NCBI GenBank assembly: GCA_027531395.1
Contig: JAPZRO010000003.1
Location: 62,001-126,000, forward strand
Direction: 5' to 3'
Length of the DNA: 64,000 bases
Source: Porphyrobacter sp.
GTDB taxonomy: Bacteria > Pseudomonadota > Alphaproteobacteria > Sphingomonadales > Sphingomonadaceae
Under the pieces are notes generated by a model. That model worked only from the letters and a program-made list of their open reading frames with translations. It was not told the origin of the DNA and ran no database searches. The translations under genes and the position numbers were made by a program. Position 1 is the first letter of the stretch; each line of letters opens with the position of its first letter. Positions 34,829 through 44,228 of this stretch are shown here, one piece after another.

Positions 34829-34855
34829 TTGGCACTCTCGAGGGGAGAGTGCCAA
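34829..34855 (+). promoter_or_regulatory. CIRCE operator (HrcA-binding site) before groES
   Basis: A perfect inverted repeat of TTGGCACTC and GAGTGCCAA separated by 9 bases, against the consensus TTAGCACTC-N9-GAGTGCTAA. It lies 34 bases before the groES ATG, the standard position for HrcA repression. Confidence 0.97.
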
Positions 34856-34889
34856 GCCAACTCATCCACTCTCAGGAAAGGTCATAGCA

Positions 34890-35177
34890 ATGGCATTTCG
34901 TCCGCTCCACGACCGCGTCGTGGTCCGTCGTATCGAAGCCGACCAGAAGACCGCTGGCGGCATCATCATCCCCGACAGCGCCCAGGAAAAGCCGAGCGAA
35001 GGCGAAGTCATCGCCGTCGGCGAAGGCGCCCGTGACGACGACGGCGACCGTATCCCGCTCGACGTGAAGGTCGGCGACCGCGTGCTGTTCGGCAAGTGGT
35101 CGGGCACCGAAGTCAAGATCAACGGCGAAGACCTGCTGATCATGAAGGAAAGCGACATCATGGGGATCGTCGGCTGA
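34890..35177 (+). CDS. groES: Co-chaperonin GroES
   Basis: A 95-aa heptameric lid of the GroEL chamber. [16 protein letters not shown] at the start, the mobile-loop region ([19 protein letters not shown], residues 18-36) and [21 protein letters not shown] are all family-typical. A CIRCE operator lies just upstream. groEL begins 53 bases downstream in the same operon. Confidence 0.98.
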   Translation: MAFRPLHDRVVVRRIEADQKTAGGIIIPDSAQEKPSEGEVIAVGEGARDDDGDRIPLDVKVGDRVLFGKWSGTEVKINGEDLLIMKESDIMGIVG

Positions 35178-35203
35178 TCGCCGGACCCTTCGCCTCTTTC
35201 TAA

Positions 35204-36862
<1,659 letters not shown>

Positions 36863-36985
36863 GCCGCTAGGGCGGGCGGAGCGAGCCACGCTCGCTCCGC
36901 ACTCGCCCGCGGCCGGCCAGCGGGGCCGCACGGCCCCGTCTGACGACTCCGGCTTTGCCGGAGTCGGCCCAAGCACCAGAAAAAG

Positions 36986-37020
36986 AAAACCCCGGCGGAT
37001 CGCTCCGCCGGGGTTTTTCT
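36986..37020 (+). terminator. Terminator of groESL
   Basis: A perfect 10-bp stem (CCCCGGCGGA at 36990-36999, TCCGCCGGGG at 37004-37013), a 4-base loop and TTTTTCTTTT. It lies about 125 bases after the groEL stop. Smaller GC-rich hairpins, for example GACTCCGGC/GCCGGAGTC at about 36945-36965, lie between. Confidence 0.93.
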
Positions 37021-37156
37021 TTTGCCCGGACCCGCCCCTAACAGCATTTGTAACGAGCATGGGCGGACGGTTCGGCGTAAAGCAGCCCTGCGACCCGAGG
37101 GGCCATTTCGGCCCCGGACTCGATGCCCCTGCCTTCACCGGCAGGGGCATTTTTTC
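37020..37156 (+). ncRNA. Candidate small RNA with its own terminator
   Basis: Between the groESL terminator and a convergent gene is a 137-base stretch that ends in another strong plus-strand terminator: ATGCCCCTGCC (37124-37134) with GGCAGGGGCAT (37141-37151), then TTTTTT. No ORF explains it, and the T run is on the wrong side for the minus-strand gene at 37163. A GGGGCCATTTCGGCCCC hairpin (37099-37115) lies just before. It may encode a small RNA, or be a backup groESL terminator. No promoter was identified with confidence. Confidence 0.4.
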
Positions 37157-37162
37157 GTATCC

Positions 37163-39445
37163 TCAGCCGCCCTTGCGGCTCGCCTCGGCAGCTTCCACCA
37201 CGGCGGCATCCCAGGTCACCTGCGTCTGGGTCTGCGGGTTGAAGCGGCCGCCCTCATACTTCGCCGCACCCGCTGCCGCGATTTCGGCCTCGGTCAGGAA
37301 GTCGCTGGGCGCGAGCTTGAAGACGTCGATCCCGCGGCTGATCTCGGTGCCGTAGATGTGGCCGTTGTACCAGTAGACCGACCAGTAGCCGCCCAGCACC
37401 ATCTGCTTCTTGTCGATCGGCCCGCGATCGAAATAGGCGATCTCCTTGGGACTGGCGCTGTCGGTGAAGTCCATCACGCTGAGACCGCCCTGATACCACG
37501 CCTGCGCGAACAGATCGCGGCCCGGGACGGGGATGATCGAGCCGTTGTGCGCGACGCAGTTCTCCTTGTCGCTCTGCGGCGCGGGCAGCTTGTAATGCGC
37601 GCGGAAGACGAGCTTGCCGTCGACGATGTCGTAGACCGCGTTGGCACCCCAGGTCTTGGGATCGGAGGCCTTGCAGCGCGGCCGCCCGCCGCCGCCCCAT
37701 TCGTCGGTGAAGATCACCTTGGTGCCGTCATTGTTGAAGGTCGCCGAGTGCCAGTAGGCAAAGGTGGTGTCGGTCACCGCATCGATCCGCTTGGGATTGA
37801 GCGGATCGCGGATGTCGAACAGGATGCCGTTGCCCGAACATGCGCCCGCGGCGATGCCCTTGGCCGGGAAGACGGTAATGTCGTGGCAGTGATCGGTCGG
37901 CGAGGTGCGCTGGGTGCCTTCGCCGTGATCCCCGCCGCGCCACAGACCGGCGATCTCACCGGTGGCGGTATCGGCGAAGACGCGCGGACTCTTGACGATG
38001 CGTGCCTTGGACGGATCGGCCAGCGGGATCTCGATCACGTCGACCGAGAACAGCGCGGTGCGGGTATCGCCCGGGATCTCGCCGATGCAGCCGGCCAGTT
38101 CCTCTTCCTCGCGGATGCCGGCCGTGCCCGAATTGTAGACGATGATGCGCGTGTCGTCGGCACTGACGATCGAGTGGGTGTGGCTCCCCCGGCAGGTCTG
38201 CACCGCGCCGACCTGACGCGGGCGCGCCAGATCGGAGATGTCGAAGATGCGCAGGCCGCGGAAGCGTTCGGCATTGACCTTGCCCGGCGCGCCCTGAAGG
38301 CCGCAGTCGATGCGGCCGCGGGTCTGCTCGACGCTCATCACGAGGATCTTGCCGACCACCGAAACGTCGCCCTGCCCGCCGGGGCAGACGACAGAGCTCA
38401 TCAGGCTCGGCACGCCGTCGGCGCCGAGCTTGTAGATGTTGAACCCGTGGTAGGAGCCCGCCACCATCACATCGTCGAAGAAGGCGATATCGGTGTTGGC
38501 GAAATCGAGCAGCGGCGAGCGCTCGGCAAATTCGGTGAGGTCTTCCTCCTCGCGCTCGGGCGCGGCGCCTTCGGCCTCGGCAATGGCGGCCTCGACATCT
38601 GCGGCCATGGCTTCGAGGGCGGCCTCGGCCTTCTCGTCCTTGTCCTTCTTCGGCGGCACGGGGGGACGCAGGTCGGCCGGGTTCTCGGGGTTGAAGAAGC
38701 CTGCGGGCTTGCCGAGGCTCGCGACCTTGACCAGGCCCATGATCGCCTCCCCGGCATTGTCGAACCCGGCGGCAAGGCCCGAGCGCGGGTCTTCCGACAG
38801 GCCGGCGAGCAGCTTGTCCATCCGTTCGATCTCGCCGGTCTGCTCGCTGTCGATGTCGCTGACGAACTGGTAGAGCACCGGATCGGCGGCGGTGCCGTCC
38901 TCGTCGAGCAGCTTCTCGACCATCTCCACTGCGCCTTCGTGGTGGGCAATCATCAGGGTCAGGAACTGACGATCGAAATCGACCCCCTTGGCGGCGGCGA
39001 GCGCCTTCATCTGCTCAGGCGAAGCCATGCCCGCCATCATGTGATGCATATGCGCGCCGTGACCCTTCATCGCGGGATCTTCCACCGGCTCGCCGCGCTC
39101 GGCCAGCCAGCCCTTCATGAAAGCGATCTCGTCGGCCTGACTGGCTTCGATGCGCCCGGCCATGTCGACCAGCTCCTCGGTGTTGGTGCGCTCTTTCACC
39201 AGCACCGCCATGTCGAGCGCCTGTTGGTGGTGCACGATCATGTGCTGCATGAAGGCGACATCCGATGCGGTGTAGCTCGCCTGCGCCAGCTTGGTCGCTT
39301 CCTCGGCCGTCAGCGTGCGGCTCGCCTCGCCCGGCGCACCGGGCTGAACGATCGCGGCGTTCTGGGCGAAGGCCAGCCCCGAGGTGGAAAGCAGCAAGGC
39401 GGAAATGAGCACGCCCGGGGCGCGCTTGGTCAAGGTCTTGGTCAT
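37163..39445 (-). CDS. Secreted DUF305 and LVIVD-repeat fusion protein
   Basis: 760 aa with a signal peptide ending AFAQ near residue 28. The first part is a DUF305-type domain with two HH motifs (FMQHMIVHHQQALDMA near 65-80 and LTLMIAHHEGAVEMVE near 165-180), which suggests metal binding. After a Lys/Glu/Ala-rich linker (about 275-320) comes a long beta-propeller-like region with LVIVD-type repeats (FNIYKLGADG, LRIFDISDLARPRQVG, LSVMDFTDSASPKEIAYFD). Cys pairs occur in the second half. The fusion is unusual to me. Likely periplasmic or surface; activity unknown. Confidence 0.8.
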   Translation of the reverse strand: MTKTLTKRAPGVLISALLLSTSGLAFAQNAAIVQPGAPGEASRTLTAEEATKLAQASYTASDVAFMQHMIVHHQQALDMAVLVKERTNTEELVDMAGRIEASQADEIAFMKGWLAERGEPVEDPAMKGHGAHMHHMMAGMASPEQMKALAAAKGVDFDRQFLTLMIAHHEGAVEMVEKLLDEDGTAADPVLYQFVSDIDSEQTGEIERMDKLLAGLSEDPRSGLAAGFDNAGEAIMGLVKVASLGKPAGFFNPENPADLRPPVPPKKDKDEKAEAALEAMAADVEAAIAEAEGAAPEREEEDLTEFAERSPLLDFANTDIAFFDDVMVAGSYHGFNIYKLGADGVPSLMSSVVCPGGQGDVSVVGKILVMSVEQTRGRIDCGLQGAPGKVNAERFRGLRIFDISDLARPRQVGAVQTCRGSHTHSIVSADDTRIIVYNSGTAGIREEEELAGCIGEIPGDTRTALFSVDVIEIPLADPSKARIVKSPRVFADTATGEIAGLWRGGDHGEGTQRTSPTDHCHDITVFPAKGIAAGACSGNGILFDIRDPLNPKRIDAVTDTTFAYWHSATFNNDGTKVIFTDEWGGGGRPRCKASDPKTWGANAVYDIVDGKLVFRAHYKLPAPQSDKENCVAHNGSIIPVPGRDLFAQAWYQGGLSVMDFTDSASPKEIAYFDRGPIDKKQMVLGGYWSVYWYNGHIYGTEISRGIDVFKLAPSDFLTEAEIAAAGAAKYEGGRFNPQTQTQVTWDAAVVEAAEASRKGG

Positions 39446-39697
39446 GATGTCCCTTCGAACCGGATGGTCGTGAGGACAGACTGCCGTGAACCGCCGGGCA
39501 GTCAAGGGGACGAATGGCTCGGCAAGTCCCCTATCGACGAAGAAACGACGGCATCCGAGGAACGGGGCGCAGGCAGGCCGGTCGTGCCGGACGCACCTTT
39601 CGTCGCGCTGATGGAAAAGAACCCTTGCCGCAACGAATCGTGCATGCCTAGGATACGTGTTAAGCCCAGTGAAACCCTGAGGGAGTAGCTTTCGCCT

Positions 39698-40735
39698 ATG
39701 GCACGCCCCCGCCTTTCCGCGCTCGCCACCGGCCTTGCCGCCGTTCTGGCGCTGGTTGCCGCCCCTGCCTCGGCGCAGAGCAACGAGCTGCAATCGAGTT
39801 TCGACAGCGCCTTCGGCACCGAGGTGCGCCAGCCCCAGAGCTTCGAGGCGATCTATGCCTCCAGCTTCGCCGAGCGCATTGCCGAGCTTGCCGATCCCTC
39901 GCAGGGCCGCATCGGTGTGGCCGCGGTCGACCTTGCCACCGGCGAGCAGATCATGGTGCTGGGCGACCAGCTGTTCCCGATGGCCTCGACCAGCAAGATC
40001 GCGGTCGCGGCGACCTTCCTCGAAATGGTCGAACAGGGCCGCTATTCGCTCAATTCGGAGTTTCCGCTGCTGCTGCCCGAGCGTTCGGCGCGGTTCTCCT
40101 CAGCCAAGGCGCCGGTGCGGCCGGGCCAGTACATGCCCGCAATCGACCTGATCGAGATCATGATCACCCGCTCCTCGAACCCGGCGACCGATGCGCTGCT
40201 GGCGGCGGTGGGCGGGCCGGCGGCGGTGAACGACTGGGTGCGCCGTCAGGGCATCCAGAACTTCAGCATCAACCGCGACATCGCCACGCTGGTGCGCGAC
40301 GACGGCGAATTCAATCCGGCCCATCACATCGACAAGCGCGATGCCGCCACCCCGCGCGCGATGGCGCAACTGCTGGCCGGGCTCTATCGCGGCGATTTCC
40401 TGTCGGACGAAAGCCGCCGCGTGCTGCTCGGGGCGATGAGCCGCACCGTCACCGGCAAGCGTCGCATCCCGGCGCATATCCCGCTCGAAGCGCGGGTGAG
40501 CCACAAGACCGGCTCGCTCAACAACACCTCGAGCGACATCGGCATCATCGAATGTCCCGATGGCCGCGCGATCGCGGTGGCGATCTATGTCACGGGACAA
40601 GGCACCAAGCTCGCCCGCGAGGAACGCATCGCGGCGATCGCCCGCGCGCTCTATGACGGTTTCGCCGTGCGCGCGCAGCAGAACCCGGTGCGCAACTGGA
40701 CCAGCGCGCCCTACACCGTCAACACGGGCGGCTAG
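39698..40735 (+). CDS. Beta-lactamase-fold serine hydrolase (class A-like)
   Basis: 345 aa with a signal peptide ending ASAQ near residue 27. The catalytic SxxK appears as ASTSKIAVAATFLE (near residue 97), the second motif as RSSNPATD (in place of SDN), and the third as HKTGSLNN. The Glu166-containing omega-loop motif (ExxLN) of true class A enzymes is not visible; the region reads RDDGEFNPAHHIDKRD. It may be a D,D-peptidase-like or esterase enzyme rather than a resistance enzyme. A terminator follows. Confidence 0.85.
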   Translation: MARPRLSALATGLAAVLALVAAPASAQSNELQSSFDSAFGTEVRQPQSFEAIYASSFAERIAELADPSQGRIGVAAVDLATGEQIMVLGDQLFPMASTSKIAVAATFLEMVEQGRYSLNSEFPLLLPERSARFSSAKAPVRPGQYMPAIDLIEIMITRSSNPATDALLAAVGGPAAVNDWVRRQGIQNFSINRDIATLVRDDGEFNPAHHIDKRDAATPRAMAQLLAGLYRGDFLSDESRRVLLGAMSRTVTGKRRIPAHIPLEARVSHKTGSLNNTSSDIGIIECPDGRAIAVAIYVTGQGTKLAREERIAAIARALYDGFAVRAQQNPVRNWTSAPYTVNTGG

Positions 40736-40763
40736 CCGCAATCATCGCCGAAGCGCAAAAGGA

Positions 40764-40798
40764 AAGGGCGGCGCCTTGCGGCACCGCCCTTCCTGTTT
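40764..40798 (+). terminator. Terminator after the serine hydrolase
   Basis: A 12-bp stem with one mismatch (AAGGGCGGCGCC with GGCACCGCCCTT) around TTGC, followed by CCTGTTTG. It may also serve the convergent lipoprotein gene on the other strand. Confidence 0.75.
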
Positions 40799-40834
40799 GA
40801 CCGTCACCGCCAGAAGCGGCGCGATCAGATCCGA

Positions 40835-41110
40835 TTACTCGGCAGCCTTCTCGGCTTCGGCAGCCACGTCAGCGGCGGCGTCAGCGGTCGCTTCGGCGGT
40901 GTCGGCAGCGGCGTCAGCAGCAGCTTCGGCGCCTTCGGCGGTCGCGTCGGCAGCGGCTTCAGCGCCTTCCGCGGCGGTGTCGGTCGCGGCTTCGGCGTCG
41001 GCAGCGATGGCGTCGACGGCTTCACCGGTTTCGGTTTCAGCCTTTTCGCCGCAAGCAGCGAGGCCCAGGGCCGAGGTGGCGATGGCGGCAGCCAGAATGA
41101 TCTTACGCAT
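40835..41110 (-). CDS. Small Ala-rich lipoprotein
   Basis: A 91-aa lipoprotein: signal peptide with lipobox GLAAC (Cys20), then a mature part of near-perfect repeats built from Ala, Glu, Asp and Thr (AEGAEAAADATAEGAEAAADA), predicted as one long acidic helix. It has no basic residue after about residue 24 except near the C-terminus. Start 41110 (MRKIILAAA) is chosen for the signal peptide. It resembles abundant small outer-membrane lipoproteins, but the function is unknown. Confidence 0.8.
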   Translation of the reverse strand: MRKIILAAAIATSALGLAACGEKAETETGEAVDAIAADAEAATDTAAEGAEAAADATAEGAEAAADAAADTAEATADAAADVAAEAEKAAE

Positions 41111-41322
41111 CGTGTGAATTCCTTCTTCAACGAATGACACGCGCCCCTTGCGGGAGAGCGTCGAGACCGGCTTCTCTCGTTCCGGTTCGAGGTCTAAATA
41201 ATGGCGAAATTGGGGCAGCACAAGCGAATTAAGGCACCTCGCCCCGATTTTGCCGTATTTTCGCCATATTCTCGCTCCGCTTAGGCCCTACCCGCGCCCC
41301 GCGCCCGGTGCTAGCAGGCAGC

Positions 41323-44175
41323 ATGGCCGACAAGCAGCATCTCTATCTCGTCGATGGTTCCTCCTACATCTTCCGCGCCTATCACCGGCTGCCGCCGCTG
41401 ACCGACCCGGAAGGCACCCCGGTGGGCGCGGTCTATGGCTACACCACGATGCTGTGGAAGCTCGCCGCCGATCTCGACGAGGCCGACGGGCCGACGCATC
41501 TGGCGGTGATCCTCGATGCCAGCGGGGTGTCGTTCCGCAACGACATCTACGAGCATTACAAGGCCAATCGGCCCGAGCCGCCCGAAGACCTCGTCCCGCA
41601 GTTCCCGCTGATCCGCGATGCCACCCGCGCCTTCAGCCTGCCCTGCATCGAGGTGCCGGGGCTGGAAGCGGACGACCTGATCGCGACCTACGCCCGCCGC
41701 GCGCAGGAGCAGGGGTGGGACGTCACCATCGTCTCGTCCGACAAGGACCTGATGCAGCTCATCAGCGAGGTCGACACGCCCCACGGTCCGGCACGCATCG
41801 ACATGCTCGACACGATGAAGAACCAGCGCATCTGGCTGCCCGAGGTCGAGGAGAAATTCGGTGTCCCGCCCGAACTGGTCGGCGATGTGCTGGCGCTGAT
41901 GGGCGACGCGGTCGACAATGTGCCCGGCATCTTCGGCATCGGCCCCAAGACCGCATCGAAGCTGATCGCCGAACACGGTTCGCTCACCGCCGCGCTCGAT
42001 TCCGCGGCCGACATGAAGCCCTCCAAGCTCAAGGAGCGCCTGATCGAGGGCCGCGGCGATGCCGAGCTGTCGAAGGTGCTGGTGACGCTGAAGGAAGATT
42101 GCGACCTCCCGCAGCCGCTGGAGGAGATGAAGCTCGGCCCCGTTCCGCCCGAACCGCTCGCCGCCTTCCTGTCGAAGCACGGCTTCACCTCGCTGCTCAA
42201 GCGGCTGGAGACCGGCACCGGCAGTCCCGCGCGCAAGACCGATCTCAACCCCGCCAAGCCGAGCACCGCAGGCAGCAACGGCGCAGGCGACGGCAGCGCC
42301 AACCGCCAGCCGCTGCCGGAGATGCCGCGCATCGATCATGCCGCCTACCACACGGTGCAGACCGCCGAGGCGCTCGCCGCCTGGGTCGAGCGCGCCCGCG
42401 CGGCGCAGGTGGTGGCGGTCGATACCGAGACGTCCTCGCTCGATGCGATTCGCGCCGATCTGGTCGGGGTCAGCCTCGCGCTCGGCCCGAATGACGCCTG
42501 CTACATCCCGCTCGGGCATGGTGGGGATGACATGTTCGCGCAGAGGCCCGAGCAGGTGCCCTTCGATCAGGCGCTTGCGCTGCTCAAGCCGCTGCTTGAG
42601 GACGATGCGGTCCTCAAGGTGTTCCAGAACGGCAAGTATGATCTCAACGTGCTGGCCCGGCAGGGGATCGCCGTCAGCCCGATCGACGATACGATGGTGA
42701 TCAGTTTCGCGCTCGATGCCGGGCGCGGCGAGGAGGGCATGGGGGGCGGCCACGGGATGGACGAACTCAGCCAGCGCCACCTCGGCCACACCCCGATCCC
42801 GTTCAAGGACCTGTGCGGCACCGGCAAGAAGGCGATCTCCTTTGCCGAAGTGCCGGTGGACCGCGCCACCGCCTACGCCGCCGAGGATGCCGACGTCACC
42901 CTGCGGCTCTACAACGTGCTGAAACCGCGCCTTGCCGAGGAAGGCGGCACCCGCATCTATGAACGGGTCGACCGCCCGCTGATCCCCGTCGTCGCCCGCA
43001 TGGAGCGCGAGGGCATCCGGGTCGACCGCGCGCGGCTGGCGCGCCTGTCGGAGGAGTTCGCGGTCGAGATCGGGCGGCTGGAGGGCGAGATCCACCAGGC
43101 CGCCGGACAGGAATTCACCGTCGGCAGTCCCAAGCAGCTGGGCGAGATCCTGTTCGAAAAGCTCGGCTACAAGGGCGGCAAGAAGGGCAAGAGCGGTCAA
43201 TACTCGACCGACGTCTCGGTGCTGGAACGGCTCGCGGCGGAAGGTGCGCCGATCGCGCGGCTGGTGCTCGAATGGCGGCAGCTGGCGAAGCTCAAGTCGA
43301 CCTATACCGACGCGCTGCAGGCCGCGATCAATCCCGAGACGGGCCGGGTGCACACCAGCTACAGTCTCGTCGGCGCGCAGACCGGGCGGCTGTCATCGAC
43401 CGATCCCAACCTCCAGAACATCCCGGTGCGCACCCCCATCGGGCGGCAGATCCGCGAGGCCTTCGTGCCCGAGCCCGGCAATGTGCTGCTCGCGGCGGAC
43501 TATTCGCAGATCGAACTGCGCCTCGCCGCGCACATGGCCGGGGTCGACAGCCTGAAGGAGGCCTTCGCCCACGGCGAAGACATCCACGCCCGCACCGCGC
43601 GCGAGATGTTCGGCGAAGTCACCCGCGACACCCGCGCGCGGGCCAAGACGATCAACTTTGCGATCCTCTACGGGATCAGCCGCTGGGGCCTCGCCGCACG
43701 TCTGGAAGTCCCGCCGGAAGAGGCGCAGGCGATGATCGACACCTATTTCCAGCGCTTCCCCGGCATCCAGCGCTACATCATGGAGACGCTCGAAAGCGTG
43801 CGGGCCAAGGGCTATTCGGAAACGCTGTTCGGCCGCAAGACGTGGTTCCCGCGGATCAATTCGAAGAACCAGGCCGAGCGGCAGGGCAGCGAGCGCGCGG
43901 CGATCAACGCACCGATCCAGGGCACCAGCGCCGACATCATCAAGCGCGCGATGGCGCGCATGCTTCCCGCACTGGTTGACGCCGGATTGCACGACGTCCG
44001 CATGCTGTTGCAGGTTCATGACGAGCTCGTTTTCGAGCTGCCCGAGGAGCGGGTCGAGGCTGCGACGCCAATCATCCGGCAGGTGATGGCCGAAGCCGCG
44101 CTGCCGGCGGTGGACCTGAGCGTGCCGCTCGGCGTCGATATCGGCACCGGCCTGAGCTGGGACGCGGCGCACTGA
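41323..44175 (+). CDS. polA: DNA polymerase I
   Basis: A 950-aa repair and Okazaki-maturation polymerase. The 5'-3' exonuclease domain occupies about residues 1-290 (YLVDGSSYIFRAYH, IVSSDKDLMQLI, GDAVDNVPGIFGIGPKTA). The 3'-5' exonuclease domain is at about 345-540 with its acidic residues present (VVAVDTETSSLDAI), so proofreading looks intact. The polymerase domain has SAQTGRLSSTDPNLQNIP-like GAQTGRLSSTDPNLQNIP, LLAADYSQIELRLAAH and LLQVHDELVFE. The start MADKQH at 41323 is preferred. parS lies 26 bases after the stop. Confidence 0.97.
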   Translation: MADKQHLYLVDGSSYIFRAYHRLPPLTDPEGTPVGAVYGYTTMLWKLAADLDEADGPTHLAVILDASGVSFRNDIYEHYKANRPEPPEDLVPQFPLIRDATRAFSLPCIEVPGLEADDLIATYARRAQEQGWDVTIVSSDKDLMQLISEVDTPHGPARIDMLDTMKNQRIWLPEVEEKFGVPPELVGDVLALMGDAVDNVPGIFGIGPKTASKLIAEHGSLTAALDSAADMKPSKLKERLIEGRGDAELSKVLVTLKEDCDLPQPLEEMKLGPVPPEPLAAFLSKHGFTSLLKRLETGTGSPARKTDLNPAKPSTAGSNGAGDGSANRQPLPEMPRIDHAAYHTVQTAEALAAWVERARAAQVVAVDTETSSLDAIRADLVGVSLALGPNDACYIPLGHGGDDMFAQRPEQVPFDQALALLKPLLEDDAVLKVFQNGKYDLNVLARQGIAVSPIDDTMVISFALDAGRGEEGMGGGHGMDELSQRHLGHTPIPFKDLCGTGKKAISFAEVPVDRATAYAAEDADVTLRLYNVLKPRLAEEGGTRIYERVDRPLIPVVARMEREGIRVDRARLARLSEEFAVEIGRLEGEIHQAAGQEFTVGSPKQLGEILFEKLGYKGGKKGKSGQYSTDVSVLERLAAEGAPIARLVLEWRQLAKLKSTYTDALQAAINPETGRVHTSYSLVGAQTGRLSSTDPNLQNIPVRTPIGRQIREAFVPEPGNVLLAADYSQIELRLAAHMAGVDSLKEAFAHGEDIHARTAREMFGEVTRDTRARAKTINFAILYGISRWGLAARLEVPPEEAQAMIDTYFQRFPGIQRYIMETLESVRAKGYSETLFGRKTWFPRINSKNQAERQGSERAAINAPIQGTSADIIKRAMARMLPALVDAGLHDVRMLLQVHDELVFELPEERVEAATPIIRQVMAEAALPAVDLSVPLGVDIGTGLSWDAAH

Positions 44176-44201
44176 CGCCTGCCCCGGTTCACACCACCCA
44201 A

Positions 44202-44217
44202 TGTTTCACGTGAAACA
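44202..44217. other. parS centromere site (ParB-binding)
   Basis: The 16-base palindrome TGTTTCACGTGAAACA exactly matches the bacterial chromosomal parS consensus bound by ParB/Spo0J. It lies in the short gap between the convergent polA and CDC48-type genes. It lacks a loop and T tract, so it is not a terminator. parS sites usually cluster near oriC. Confidence 0.95.
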
Positions 44218-44228
44218 TTTGGAGAACA

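Noticed and set aside
44202..44217. The palindrome after polA as a transcription terminator.
   Set aside because: It has no loop and no T tract, and it is an exact parS consensus.
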